From Aestuariibacter salexigens DSM 15300 (lineage in GTDB: Bacteria > Pseudomonadota > Gammaproteobacteria > Enterobacterales > Alteromonadaceae): a stretch of 64,000 nt of DNA. Shown piece by piece: positions 9,208-17,479 of the stretch. The notes under the pieces are model-generated. The model ran no database searches. It saw only the letters and a program-made list of their open reading frames with translations, and was not told the DNA's origin. How positions within the stretch are numbered: the first letter of the stretch is position 1; every line of letters begins with the position of its first letter. Location of the stretch: the NCBI RefSeq assembly GCF_000429145.1, contig NZ_AUBH01000002.1, forward strand, positions 186,001-250,000, read 5' to 3'. The translations under genes and the position numbers were made by a program.

Positions 9208-9819
9208 ATGCATACCTATCGACCCTCTGAAGGTCACGGACTGAAACATAATCCTTTCGCGTCTATTATCGCGCCTAGGCCGATTGGCTGGATCTCAAGT
9301 AAAGATGCCTTAGGGAACGTCAACCTGGCTCCTTACAGCTTTTTCAATGCGTTTAACTACACACCGCCTATCATTGGCTTTAGCAGTGTGGGGTATAAAG
9401 ACACGGTCAGTAACATCAGCGAGACCGGTGAGTTTTGCTGGAATTTTGTCAGTCAGTCGCTGGCCATCAAAATGAACCAGACCAGTAAAGCTGTGGCGTC
9501 TGAGTGTGATGAATTCGAGCTTGCCGGACTGACCAAGAAACCGTCCAGCGAAATCTCTGTTCCCCATGTGCAGGAAAGCCCGGTGGTCATGGAGTGCAAA
9601 AAGTCTCAGATCGTGCAGCTTAGCTCGGCTGCAGGCGAGACCGTCGAGTCTTATATGGTGTTGGGAGAAGTGGTATGTGTTCATATCCACCAAGACATGA
9701 TTAAGGATGGTGTCTTTGATCTGCTTAAGGCTGATCCTGTGCTCCGCGCAGGCGGTCAGGGTGATTATTTCACACTTTCTGCCCAGCATATGTTTGAGAT
9801 GATAAGACCGCAGAGCTGA
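9208..9819 (+). CDS. flavin reductase-like (flavoredoxin family) protein
   Basis: A 203-residue cytoplasmic protein with the flavin-reductase-like split-barrel fold that binds FMN. Typical segments are IIAPRPIGWISSKDALGNVNLAPYS (residues 20-45, the flavin-contacting region), followed by PPIIGFSSVGYKDTVSNISETGEFCWN and a C-terminal VLGEVVCVHI strand. Members reduce flavin with NAD(P)H or act as flavoredoxin-like electron carriers; the exact partner is unknown. It is divergent from the PotD-like gene, with a 70-bp shared upstream region, and is not clearly co-transcribed with the DUF1800 lipoprotein downstream. Length is normal for the family. Confidence 0.88.
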   Translation: MHTYRPSEGHGLKHNPFASIIAPRPIGWISSKDALGNVNLAPYSFFNAFNYTPPIIGFSSVGYKDTVSNISETGEFCWNFVSQSLAIKMNQTSKAVASECDEFELAGLTKKPSSEISVPHVQESPVVMECKKSQIVQLSSAAGETVESYMVLGEVVCVHIHQDMIKDGVFDLLKADPVLRAGGQGDYFTLSAQHMFEMIRPQS

Positions 9820-9914
9820 TCGATCAGACTGCCATCCTTTTAATCGCTAATTCATCTATGGTAGCCTGAGAACTGGTCCGGTTTTGACCAATGTTAGCGA
9901 TAGAAAGAGACCTT

Positions 9915-12458
9915 ATGCACAGATTACTCGCGGCCAGTTTACTGACACTTTTGGCTGCATGCGGTGGTGGAGGTGGCGGCGAAACCGCTCCGCCTCAGCC
10001 GCCAACGCCGCCTGATAGCGGCGATAGGACAGCACCACCGCCTCCCACCTTTACTGTTGGTGAAAATCAGGGCGGTACCCTCACTATTACCGGTTCTGCT
10101 GAAGCGGGCAGCCGTGTTGATTTGACCTACCCGGATGGTCAACAGCAGACTATTACCGCTTCCCAGACTGGCGACTTCGGGCCTTCAACCAGCGAGCTCC
10201 CACAACCCAACGGTGACATTGTGATCACGGCGACAGATGAGGCAGGCAACCGCTCCGACGCCGCAATCAGTACCTATACCGATGCTATGCCGCCCGGTTC
10301 TGCGACTTATACGATTGACGTAAACAGCAACGGTACACTGTCCGTTGAGGGAACGGCTGAAGCACTGAGTTCAGTCAGTGTAACCTTCCCCGATAGTGCT
10401 ACCGTAAGTACCACGGCGAACACGGATGGCCAGTATGGTCCCGTCACCAGCGCCGTGCCACAGACCTCAGGCACGCTAACGCTTAACGTCGAAGATTTGA
10501 ATGGTAACGCGGCGTCTGCACAGAGTGAGGTCTATAACGATATTACTGCACCGCTGACGCCGACCCTGAATGTAATAGTTAATGAAGACAATACCGTCAG
10601 CGTTGATGGTATTGCTGAGGGACTCAGTCTGGTACAGGTGGTATTTCAGGATGGCACAACGGGCTCTACCCAGGCCCAGGCCAATGGACTTTTCAGAGCG
10701 GTAACCAGCAGTTCGCCGCAGGCCAGCGGTAGAGTCATCGCCAGCGCGACTGATGCGGCAGGGAATGTTTCAGAGCAAGCCAGTGCCACTTATGAGGTAG
10801 AACCTGAAAATGATCTGTGGGAGCTTGCTGACGATGAACAGGCGCAGGATATTGTGCGCTTTCTTACCCAGTCTACCTTTGGACCGACAGAACACAGTAT
10901 TCATTATCTGATGGCGACTGACGCCGACTATGCTAGCTGGATAGATGGGCAGATAAACACCGAACAAACCATATTGATTGATAAGTTTGAGAAACGTCTG
11001 CGAGAAGCCGGACTTCCCATCACCAGCCGCGCAAATCTTGATCATGCCTATCACAAACAGCTAATTGCTAACGATATGCTGATGGACACCTTCGCCTATG
11101 GTGAAGATCAGCTGCGTCAGCGCGTTGCTTTTGCGCTAAGTCAGATATTTGTGGTGTCCGAGACATCCGATACGCTGTTTAACAATGCCAAAGGTGTGGT
11201 GGCGTATCATGACTTGCTGGCCCGCCACGCGCTGGGGAATTATCGCGACCTGCTCGAAGCGGTCACGCTGAATCCCATTATGGGTGAATACCTGAGCATG
11301 ATCCGCAATGAGAAAGCAAACAGTGAAGAAAATATCCGCCCGGATGAAAACTATGCCCGGGAAATGATGCAGTTGTTCAGTATTGGCTTGGTCATGCTGG
11401 ATCAGGATGGCACTGTGCAGTTGGATGAACAGGGGCAACCTGTTCCTACCTACGATCAGGAGATTATCAAAGCCTTTGCCCGCGTGCTTACCGGCTGGAC
11501 CTACAATAATGCGGGATACTGGGACTATGATGGCTGGCTGTTTGGAGACATGCAAAGCCCGATGATCCCATTTGAGGCATACCATGATAGCGATGAAAAG
11601 ACACTGTTAAATGGTGAAGTATTGCCGGCAGGTCAAAGCGCCTATGAGAACCTGACGGGGGCGTTAGATAATGTGTTCAATCATCCCAATGTGCCGCCTT
11701 TTATCAGCAAACAGTTGATCCAGCGTCTGGTCACCAGTAATCCCAGCCCGGAGTATGTTGCTCGCATCAGCGCGGTATTCCGTGACAATGGCGATGGCGT
11801 GCGAGGCGATTTAGGCGCAGTGGTAAAAGCGATTCTGCTGGATGAAGAAGCGCGTTCGGGGCATCTGGACGCGCCAACGACGTTTGGCAAACTCAAAGAG
11901 CCGATGCTTAAATTTACTGCGCTTATTCGGGCATTTGACGTAACCGCCATGCACCCGGTCAATGATAGCGGTGCGCTGAGGCCGACCCTACGCTGGTTCT
12001 GGCCTGGCATTGCCTCAGGTCAGCGGCCTTACGGCTCTCCGTCGGTATTTAATTTCTACCGGCCCGATCACAGCCCGGCTGGTCCGATCCGCGATGCGGG
12101 TCTGGTGGCACCAGAGATGCAAATCCTGAATGAAAGTTACATCACTGCGGCCACTAACTTTGGCTCAGCGACTATTTTCAACTCGTATGACTTTATCCTC
12201 AGCGATTGTGAGGACCGGCGACAATATCTGGATGGCTTTGGCTGCCCGTATCCGGATTTTAGCGATGAAATAGCGCTGGCTGGAAACGTTGAGCGACTGC
12301 TGGACAGACTAAATTTACTGATGATGGCAGGGCAAATGTCAGACGTGACACGAGACGCCTTAACCACGCTTGCGTCACAGCAGTCCCAGGGCCGTTACGT
12401 GGTGGCTGAAGTGGTGCATCTGCTGTACCACTCGCCGGGATTCGCAGTACAAAAATAG
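9915..12458 (+). CDS. DUF1800 lipoprotein with Ig-like repeats
   Basis: An 847-residue secreted lipoprotein. ATG 9915 is chosen over the upstream TTG/ATG region (9891) because it directly starts the signal peptide MHRLLAASLLTLLAAC; the lipobox Cys is residue 16. A glycine tether (CGGGGGG) and a proline-rich linker follow. Next come three bacterial Ig-like repeats (about residues 40-300) sharing the pattern G-T-L-x-x-x-G-x-A-E-x-x-S-x-V and ending in T-D-A-x-G-N. The C-terminal DUF1800 domain runs from about 300 to the end and includes RFLTQSTFGPT and NYAREMMQLFSIGL. DUF1800 has no firmly known biochemical role but is nearly always paired with DUF1501, as here. A surface or outer-membrane location is likely. 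Confidence 0.9.
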   Translation: MHRLLAASLLTLLAACGGGGGGETAPPQPPTPPDSGDRTAPPPPTFTVGENQGGTLTITGSAEAGSRVDLTYPDGQQQTITASQTGDFGPSTSELPQPNGDIVITATDEAGNRSDAAISTYTDAMPPGSATYTIDVNSNGTLSVEGTAEALSSVSVTFPDSATVSTTANTDGQYGPVTSAVPQTSGTLTLNVEDLNGNAASAQSEVYNDITAPLTPTLNVIVNEDNTVSVDGIAEGLSLVQVVFQDGTTGSTQAQANGLFRAVTSSSPQASGRVIASATDAAGNVSEQASATYEVEPENDLWELADDEQAQDIVRFLTQSTFGPTEHSIHYLMATDADYASWIDGQINTEQTILIDKFEKRLREAGLPITSRANLDHAYHKQLIANDMLMDTFAYGEDQLRQRVAFALSQIFVVSETSDTLFNNAKGVVAYHDLLARHALGNYRDLLEAVTLNPIMGEYLSMIRNEKANSEENIRPDENYAREMMQLFSIGLVMLDQDGTVQLDEQGQPVPTYDQEIIKAFARVLTGWTYNNAGYWDYDGWLFGDMQSPMIPFEAYHDSDEKTLLNGEVLPAGQSAYENLTGALDNVFNHPNVPPFISKQLIQRLVTSNPSPEYVARISAVFRDNGDGVRGDLGAVVKAILLDEEARSGHLDAPTTFGKLKEPMLKFTALIRAFDVTAMHPVNDSGALRPTLRWFWPGIASGQRPYGSPSVFNFYRPDHSPAGPIRDAGLVAPEMQILNESYITAATNFGSATIFNSYDFILSDCEDRRQYLDGFGCPYPDFSDEIALAGNVERLLDRLNLLMMAGQMSDVTRDALTTLASQQSQGRYVVAEVVHLLYHSPGFAVQK

Positions 12459-12467
12459 CGAGGGATT

Positions 12468-13853
12468 ATGATGAAAAAAACAAAGTACACCTTATCCCGC
12501 CGCGATTTTCTTAAACGCTCAGCGCTCGCAACGCTTGGCTCATCGAGTCTGTTTTCGCTGACCAGCCAATTTAGTATGGCGCAGGCGCAAACGGGAAATT
12601 TCTCTGACTATAAGGCCCTGGTCTGTGTGTTCCTTTACGGCGGCAATGATGCCTTCAGTATGCTGATGCCGTATTCGCAGAGTGAATACAACAGCTATGC
12701 CAATACTCGTCGTAATCTGGCTATTTCGCGCAGCCAGATCATCCCGCTTGAACCGAATAACAGTCAGCCCGCTGATTACGGACTGCACCCTGAGCTAAGC
12801 GATATCGCCAGTCTGTTTGCTGACAACAAACTATCGTTTATCAATAACGTCGGCACCTTGATTGAACCGACCACCCAGACCGACTACGTCAATAAACGGG
12901 TTGCGCTGCCGCCACAGCTCTTCTCTCACAATGACCAACAAAACTTTGTAATGAGTTTGCAGGCCAGCAAGCCACAGCAGGGCTGGGCGAGCCGTATGGC
13001 AGAAATGATGATGGACATTAATGAGAATAACGAGTTGTCGATGAATATTTCTCTGTCTGGCGCCAACACGTTACAGATGGGCGGGGCAATATCACCCTAC
13101 ACATTGTCAGCCGGTGGGGTGAGCGAGTATTGGAGTATTCGCCCGCGCAGTGACGAGATTTGGGACGTAAACCGCGTGGCGGCGTATCGCAAGATCCTTG
13201 ATCAGAGTCATTCCCATCTGTTTTCGCAAGCGTTCGCAGATACACAAAATCGCTCGCTGCTGCTGGGTGACCAGGTGTCTTCAGCGTTGGCCAATGTGTC
13301 ACCGCTGGCTACAGAATTTACCGAGGGGAGCCGACTGGCTGCCAGTCTCCGGATGGTGGCGAATCTCATCGCTGCACGTTCCAGCCTCGGCATGAGTCGC
13401 CAGATCTTTTTTGTCGGCATTGGTGACTATGATACCCATGGTGATCAGGCGAATCGTTATCCTGCGCTGATGCGTGAACTCAACCATGCTTTTAAATCGT
13501 TCTATGATGCGACAGTCGAGCTGGGCGTGTCAGATAAAGTGACGACCTTTACCGCCAGTGATTTTGGCCGCACGTTGACCAGCAATGGCGATGGGACCGA
13601 TCACGGTTGGGGCAGCCATCAGATGGTGATGGGCGATGCTGTTGATGGTGGTAAGTTCTTTGGCACCATGCCAGAGTTGGTGATTGGCAGCAATGATGAT
13701 ATCGGCGAGGGGCGGATCATTCCTACCACCTCGGTCGATCAGTATGCGGCTAGCCTGGCGCAGTGGTACGGGTTAACGTCATCACAGTTGTCTGACGTAT
13801 TCCCGTATCTGGCAAACTTTAACGACCAAAGCCTGCCGCTGTTTATCGGGTAA
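12468..13853 (+). CDS. DUF1501 protein with Tat signal
   Basis: A 461-residue exported protein starting 9 bases after the DUF1800 gene, clearly one operon. The N-terminus carries a canonical twin-arginine motif (SRRDFLKRSAL, residues 10-20) and a hydrophobic core ending near AQAQ, so it is exported folded. DUF1501 proteins belong to the alkaline-phosphatase/sulfatase-like fold. Visible landmarks are VCVFLYGGNDAFSMLMP (about 50-67), LHPELSDIASLFADNKLSFINNVGTL, a GIGDYDTHGDQ motif (about 317-327) and FTASDFGRTLTSNGDGTDHGWGSHQMVMG (about 364-392), whose Asp and His residues probably bind metal. A GAGGGATT ribosome site precedes the start. The substrate is unknown; the conserved pairing suggests the two proteins act together outside the cytoplasm. 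Confidence 0.92.
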   Translation: MMKKTKYTLSRRDFLKRSALATLGSSSLFSLTSQFSMAQAQTGNFSDYKALVCVFLYGGNDAFSMLMPYSQSEYNSYANTRRNLAISRSQIIPLEPNNSQPADYGLHPELSDIASLFADNKLSFINNVGTLIEPTTQTDYVNKRVALPPQLFSHNDQQNFVMSLQASKPQQGWASRMAEMMMDINENNELSMNISLSGANTLQMGGAISPYTLSAGGVSEYWSIRPRSDEIWDVNRVAAYRKILDQSHSHLFSQAFADTQNRSLLLGDQVSSALANVSPLATEFTEGSRLAASLRMVANLIAARSSLGMSRQIFFVGIGDYDTHGDQANRYPALMRELNHAFKSFYDATVELGVSDKVTTFTASDFGRTLTSNGDGTDHGWGSHQMVMGDAVDGGKFFGTMPELVIGSNDDIGEGRIIPTTSVDQYAASLAQWYGLTSSQLSDVFPYLANFNDQSLPLFIG

Positions 13854-13871
13854 TAACAAACATATGCGCGG

Positions 13872-16049
13872 TTATTCGCCGGGGTGGTATTTTCGCACCG
13901 CGCGTTTTTCTACGTCCTCTCGGTAGTAGGCGGCATCCTTAAACTGCATATCAGCGTAGCGCTGTGCCTGGTCGTAAAAGTGTGGTGAGGCGGGGTCGCC
14001 GCTCTGTCCGCCTGCAAGCATGGTTTTGGCTTTGACCTTATCGCCAAATTCCACCACTGCGACAAAACTGTTACCCCGGTAACCATAGAGTTTTTTGGTG
14101 CCTGTCATTTGCCTTGAGCCGAATGCGGCCAATGCGCCCCATCGGCCAGAAGCCATGCCAATCGCCAGACTGGGTTCATTATCGTCAAAGCGCCCGTTAA
14201 TTTCGCCATCTAGGCGCTGCAGACGGTTTACCTCGCCCCACGGCTTGTTCCAGCTGCCGTAATCACTTTCTAACTTAGCTAACGTGGCAGCGAACATATC
14301 CAGGCGCTCTTTTTCGGGCGTGCCGCTGCCATAGTAATTAATACGTTGCATATAGCTCATGTCATTTGGACGGGGACCATGCTCGGCGTAATGTATGCCA
14401 TAGAAGTGTGCCAGCGTCATCGCTACTGAATTCGCCGACGAACGCCTATCCCAACTGCGCAATTCCTCTATAGCCGCTGCCAGTTCGCTATAGTCATCTT
14501 TATTGGCGTCAAATGCGGTAACCAGACCCGGTATTAATTGCTCAAAGCCGGGCAAATAGGGATCGTGAGCCAGCGTGATAAGTGAATCCAGGGTGAGATT
14601 GTCTATATCAGAAAGCACGCGTACTGCATTTATGCCCCGGAAGTTTTCCTGATCTGGGGCCATATAGGTCGGGTAGTCCTGCGGGTTAGGGCTAAACTCA
14701 GCGGCAGACGTGAAGGGGGTTGAATTGGCATTCTGGATCCAGCCATTTTCAGGATTGATCACGGTGATGATTTCATCAACAGTATGTTTATCCTGCCAGT
14801 CGGTCGCCGGATTGCTGCCATCGACAGGTTTAGCATAGTCAAATTGCGGGTCCCGTTTAGGGACAAAGTTGCCATGGAAATAGGCGATGTTGCCATCCGC
14901 ATCTGCATATACGGTGTTGTTTGACGAGTTGGTGCGGATATCCATCATCTCTCGGAATTCAGCCAGGTTATGGGTTTTGGTGCGAATGTAGGACTGCTGC
15001 AATGCATTAACCGGATCCCAGTTGATGCGCGTGACAGTCCACTTTCCATCTACCTGATGCGTAATAGGGCCCTGATGAGTGTGGTACATGGTAAAGGTGC
15101 GTTCACGCATGCCGTCTGCAGTTATATATTTCAGTGTGACTTCTGATTGCTTAAGCTCAAGGGCTTCATCGCCGTAGTTGTAGTAGAGCTTCCCATTACG
15201 TTCAAATACATCGTGGGTAAACTCATCAATAAAATCGACATAGGTCGAGGTATGCATCCAGCCGTTATGTTCATTGAATCCCTGATAGACGAAATACTGT
15301 CCCCAGGTAACCGCTCCGTAGGCATTCAGTCCTTCTTCACTGACTACGTGCACCTCGCCACGAAAGTAGAAGGACGTATGCGGATTGATCAGTAACATCG
15401 CGTTGCCAGATTCAGTTAGTTCACCGGCAATGGCAAAGCCATTCGAACCGCTTGGTTCTTGCCCGTCGTCCGCAACGGTGCGTGGCGCATCCTGACGCTG
15501 ACCATAAAAAGCCTTAATGCCAGCAACGGGAATCTGTTCAATATCGCCCCCTATCGAGCCTTCAAAAAAGAAATAAGGCATCCAGGGTTCGAAACGGGTT
15601 AACAATTTTGGTTTGACTTGCGGATTCATGGCCAGATAGTAATTCAGACCATCTGCCCAGGCGTCGTTCAACGTCTTCAGCCATTTTGGCGAGCGTTCGT
15701 AGTGTGCTTTAGCCTCATCTATGTTCATGTACAATCTTGCCCGCAAGTCACTGAATAGCGCCTGTTCACCCTCGACTTCGGCCAGGCGACCGATGGCCCA
15801 GTAGTAGTTGCGTTCAATGCGTTTAAAGTCATCTTCAGCCTGAGCGTAGAGCAAACCAAATACAGCATCGGCATCGGTTTTGGCATAGATATGAGGTACG
15901 CCGAAGTCATCTCTTATAATTTCTACTTGCTCAGCGCGCGCTTGCAGGCGGTCGAGTTCTGTATAAGTTGAGGATGAGGGGACTTTAGAGCAAGCGCTCA
16001 TGATAACCAGACTGATAACCAACAGTCCGTGACGAACCGGCATGTGCAT
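13872..16049 (-). CDS. penicillin acylase-family amidohydrolase lipoprotein
   Basis: A 725-residue Ntn-hydrolase precursor of the penicillin/acyl-homoserine-lactone acylase family. The N-terminus has a lipoprotein-type signal (VISLVIMSAC, Cys20). The family's autocleaved nucleophile is seen in EPSGSNGFAIAG at Ser202, where processing would yield alpha and beta chains. Downstream landmarks are LLINPHTSFYFRGEVHVVS, an HNGWMHTSTYVDFIDEF segment and an RTNSSNNTVYADADGNIAYFHGNFVP segment typical of the beta chain. Relatives hydrolyse amide bonds of beta-lactams, aculeacin or acyl-homoserine lactones; specificity cannot be read here, so quorum quenching is only a possibility. It is convergent with the DUF1501 gene (18-bp gap). 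Confidence 0.9.
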   Translation of the reverse strand: MHMPVRHGLLVISLVIMSACSKVPSSSTYTELDRLQARAEQVEIIRDDFGVPHIYAKTDADAVFGLLYAQAEDDFKRIERNYYWAIGRLAEVEGEQALFSDLRARLYMNIDEAKAHYERSPKWLKTLNDAWADGLNYYLAMNPQVKPKLLTRFEPWMPYFFFEGSIGGDIEQIPVAGIKAFYGQRQDAPRTVADDGQEPSGSNGFAIAGELTESGNAMLLINPHTSFYFRGEVHVVSEEGLNAYGAVTWGQYFVYQGFNEHNGWMHTSTYVDFIDEFTHDVFERNGKLYYNYGDEALELKQSEVTLKYITADGMRERTFTMYHTHQGPITHQVDGKWTVTRINWDPVNALQQSYIRTKTHNLAEFREMMDIRTNSSNNTVYADADGNIAYFHGNFVPKRDPQFDYAKPVDGSNPATDWQDKHTVDEIITVINPENGWIQNANSTPFTSAAEFSPNPQDYPTYMAPDQENFRGINAVRVLSDIDNLTLDSLITLAHDPYLPGFEQLIPGLVTAFDANKDDYSELAAAIEELRSWDRRSSANSVAMTLAHFYGIHYAEHGPRPNDMSYMQRINYYGSGTPEKERLDMFAATLAKLESDYGSWNKPWGEVNRLQRLDGEINGRFDDNEPSLAIGMASGRWGALAAFGSRQMTGTKKLYGYRGNSFVAVVEFGDKVKAKTMLAGGQSGDPASPHFYDQAQRYADMQFKDAAYYREDVEKRAVRKYHPGE

Positions 16050-16160
16050 AGTGATTTCACTTTAGCCGAAAAAGGGTAGAAAGAATCTAGCAGGTGGAAG
16101 AGGCAGGGTCAAAACCGTGTAATTGGTTGAAGCAAATGTTTACTGCGGCGAATTTAATGC

Positions 16161-16188
16161 AAAAAAATACCCGCCATCTGGCGGGTAT
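16161..16188 (-). terminator. Rho-independent terminator of the cold-shock gene
   Basis: Read on the minus strand, a perfect 9-bp stem (ATACCCGCC pairing with GGCGGGTAT, 4-nt loop) is followed directly by a run of seven T. It lies 24 bases after the stop of the cold-shock gene, the right place and direction to end its transcript. Confidence 0.88.
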
Positions 16189-16211
16189 GCGAAACTTTTT
16201 ATCAGTGGGCT

Positions 16212-16418
16212 TTAAACGGTAACGTTTGCTGCCTGAGGGCCTTTCTGTCCCTGCTCGATTGTAAAGTTTACCTGCTGTCCCTCGACAAGCGTTTTGTATC
16301 CTTCACTTTGGATAGCACGGAAGTGTACAAATACATCTTTTCCGCCCGCTGTAGGTGTGATGAAACCAAAACCTTTATCTTCGTTAAACCACTTGACTGT
16401 GCCTGTTACATTAGACAT
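16212..16418 (-). CDS. CspA-family cold-shock protein
   Basis: A 68-residue single cold-shock domain, an OB-fold protein that binds single-stranded RNA/DNA and melts mRNA structure. RNP1 is KGFGFI (residues 14-19) and RNP2 is VFVHF (about 29-33). The start at ATG 16418 ([16 protein letters not shown]) is preferred over an in-frame upstream extension because AAGGAAA lies nine bases before it and 68-70 residues is the family norm. A strong terminator follows. The long AT-rich leader upstream is in keeping with the structured 5' untranslated regions of cspA-type genes, so temperature or growth-phase regulation is plausible. Confidence 0.96.
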   Translation of the reverse strand: MSNVTGTVKWFNEDKGFGFITPTAGGKDVFVHFRAIQSEGYKTLVEGQQVNFTIEQGQKGPQAANVTV

Positions 16419-16797
16419 TGCATTTTCCTTTAGAAAAAAATTAAATGGCACATAGTGCCGATGTTGCCTTGTTGGAATTACTTACTTGGAATGGCTAATG
16501 GGTGGAAACGTCGGTGTGGATTGCGAAGCAATTCTCAGAGGTTAACTCGCACGAGCAAAGATCGAAATAAATAGAACTGTACAAAAGCGCAAAGAGCATA
16601 ACAGCTTAGCAGGTCATAAGCGACGTTTATTTTTATTTTCACGATCCCCTTGCAGTATTTAAAATTTTTTTTGCACTTTTACCCGAAAGCTAAGTTCTTT
16701 GTTCTGAGTAACTCTACTTCACTTTACTTTGCACTAATGACTGTGACCGACTAGTGTGAGTAATAATATTAGACTCTGTAAATCTAGGGCGGTGCTG
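16419..16797 (-). promoter_or_regulatory. 379-bp divergent region with likely long csp leader
   Basis: No convincing gene lies here. On the minus strand it would be the promoter and 5' leader of the cold-shock gene. It contains a GGCAC-ata-GTGCC hairpin (16447-16459) close to the start, a short stem with a TTC-type loop around 16519-16532 (ATTGC/GCAAT), and an AT-rich stretch at 16640-16680 with A/T runs that could hold promoter elements. CspA-family mRNAs are known to carry thermosensitive leaders; whether this one folds that way needs structure prediction. The right end also carries the upstream region of the NTF2-like gene. Confidence 0.4.
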
Positions 16798-17190
16798 ATG
16801 CCAAATCTGGAAATCATTAAAAATCTTTATGCCTCTTTTGCCGCAGGCGACGTCGAGGGTGTGCTTGCCGCCATGCGCGACGATATCGTATGGAACGAAG
16901 CAGAGAACTTCCCATATGCAGACAGCAACCCTTACGTCGGGCCTCAGGCTGTGTTGGAGGGAGTATTTGCACGTTGTATCGGCGAATGGGACGGGTTTGC
17001 TGCGAATATGACCACATTTTTTGACGCCGGCGATCACATCATTGCGACAGGACGCTATGCTGGCCAGCACAAGATCTCAGGTAAAAGTATGCAACCTCAG
17101 GCAGTACACATCTGGACGTTGAAGGACGGTGAAATCACCCACTTTCAGCAACACATCGATACCCTTGCGGTCGATCAGGCAATCAGTTAA
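16798..17190 (+). CDS. NTF2-like/SnoaL-type protein
   Basis: A 130-residue single-domain protein of the NTF2-like superfamily (SnoaL-like cone fold). It begins MPNLEIIKNLYASFAAGDVEGVLAAM, the usual first helices, continues with DDIVWNE, VGPQAVLEGVF and IIATGRYAG, and ends with HIWTLKDGEITHFQQHIDT, the characteristic closing strands. The ATG at 16798 gives the normal family length; an in-frame GTG at 16756 would add 14 residues with no family match. Such proteins are small-molecule isomerases, hydrolases or binding proteins; no active site can be assigned. It is followed after 9 bases by a small membrane-protein gene, probably co-transcribed. Confidence 0.85.
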   Translation: MPNLEIIKNLYASFAAGDVEGVLAAMRDDIVWNEAENFPYADSNPYVGPQAVLEGVFARCIGEWDGFAANMTTFFDAGDHIIATGRYAGQHKISGKSMQPQAVHIWTLKDGEITHFQQHIDTLAVDQAIS

Positions 17191-17199
17191 GCCGATATT

Positions 17200-17373
17200 A
17201 TGCTGATACCACTGTTGTTGATAACGCTATTTAGCGTTCTTTTTTGTGTCTGGATGGCAAAGCGCAGGCACGCCAGCGTGTCGTACTGGCTGGCGTTGAG
17301 TCTTATATTAGGGCCGCTGGCCATCCCCTTTGTGTTTTTTGCCAAACCGATTCAATCATCAGAGGATCTGTAA
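17200..17373 (+). CDS. 57-residue two-helix membrane protein
   Basis: A short open frame found by reading the gap after the NTF2-like gene. It encodes MLIPLLLITLFSVLFCVWMA, a basic loop (KRRHASVSYW), a second hydrophobic helix (LALSLILGPLAIPFVFFAK) and a short polar tail. This is a classic two-pass inner-membrane microprotein with a positively charged cytoplasmic loop. The ATG starts 9 bases after the previous stop, implying an operon. No function can be assigned. The balance of hydrophobic helices and charges argues against a random frame, but conservation would have to confirm it. Confidence 0.6.
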   Translation: MLIPLLLITLFSVLFCVWMAKRRHASVSYWLALSLILGPLAIPFVFFAKPIQSSEDL

Positions 17374-17479
17374 GGTTCGCATCATTCGGATAATTGCTGT
17401 ATGCTCGCCAGCCGCATGAGAAAGTAAGTCTTATCTTCAGCATTTTGCGGTCCCTTTTTCATTTTAGACACCATAACGA

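Noticed and set aside
9310-9789. 159-residue minus-strand frame over the flavin reductase
   Set aside because: Antisense shadow; the plus strand shows the conserved flavin-binding segments.
9815-9826. CTGATCGATCAG palindrome after the flavin reductase gene considered as a terminator
   Set aside because: Self-complementary with no loop and no adjacent T-run; length is compatible with chance.
13872-16049. Assigning the acylase as a quorum-quenching homoserine-lactone acylase
   Set aside because: The catalytic Ser and fold are shared by beta-lactam, aculeacin and lactone acylases; no specificity residues can be read by eye.
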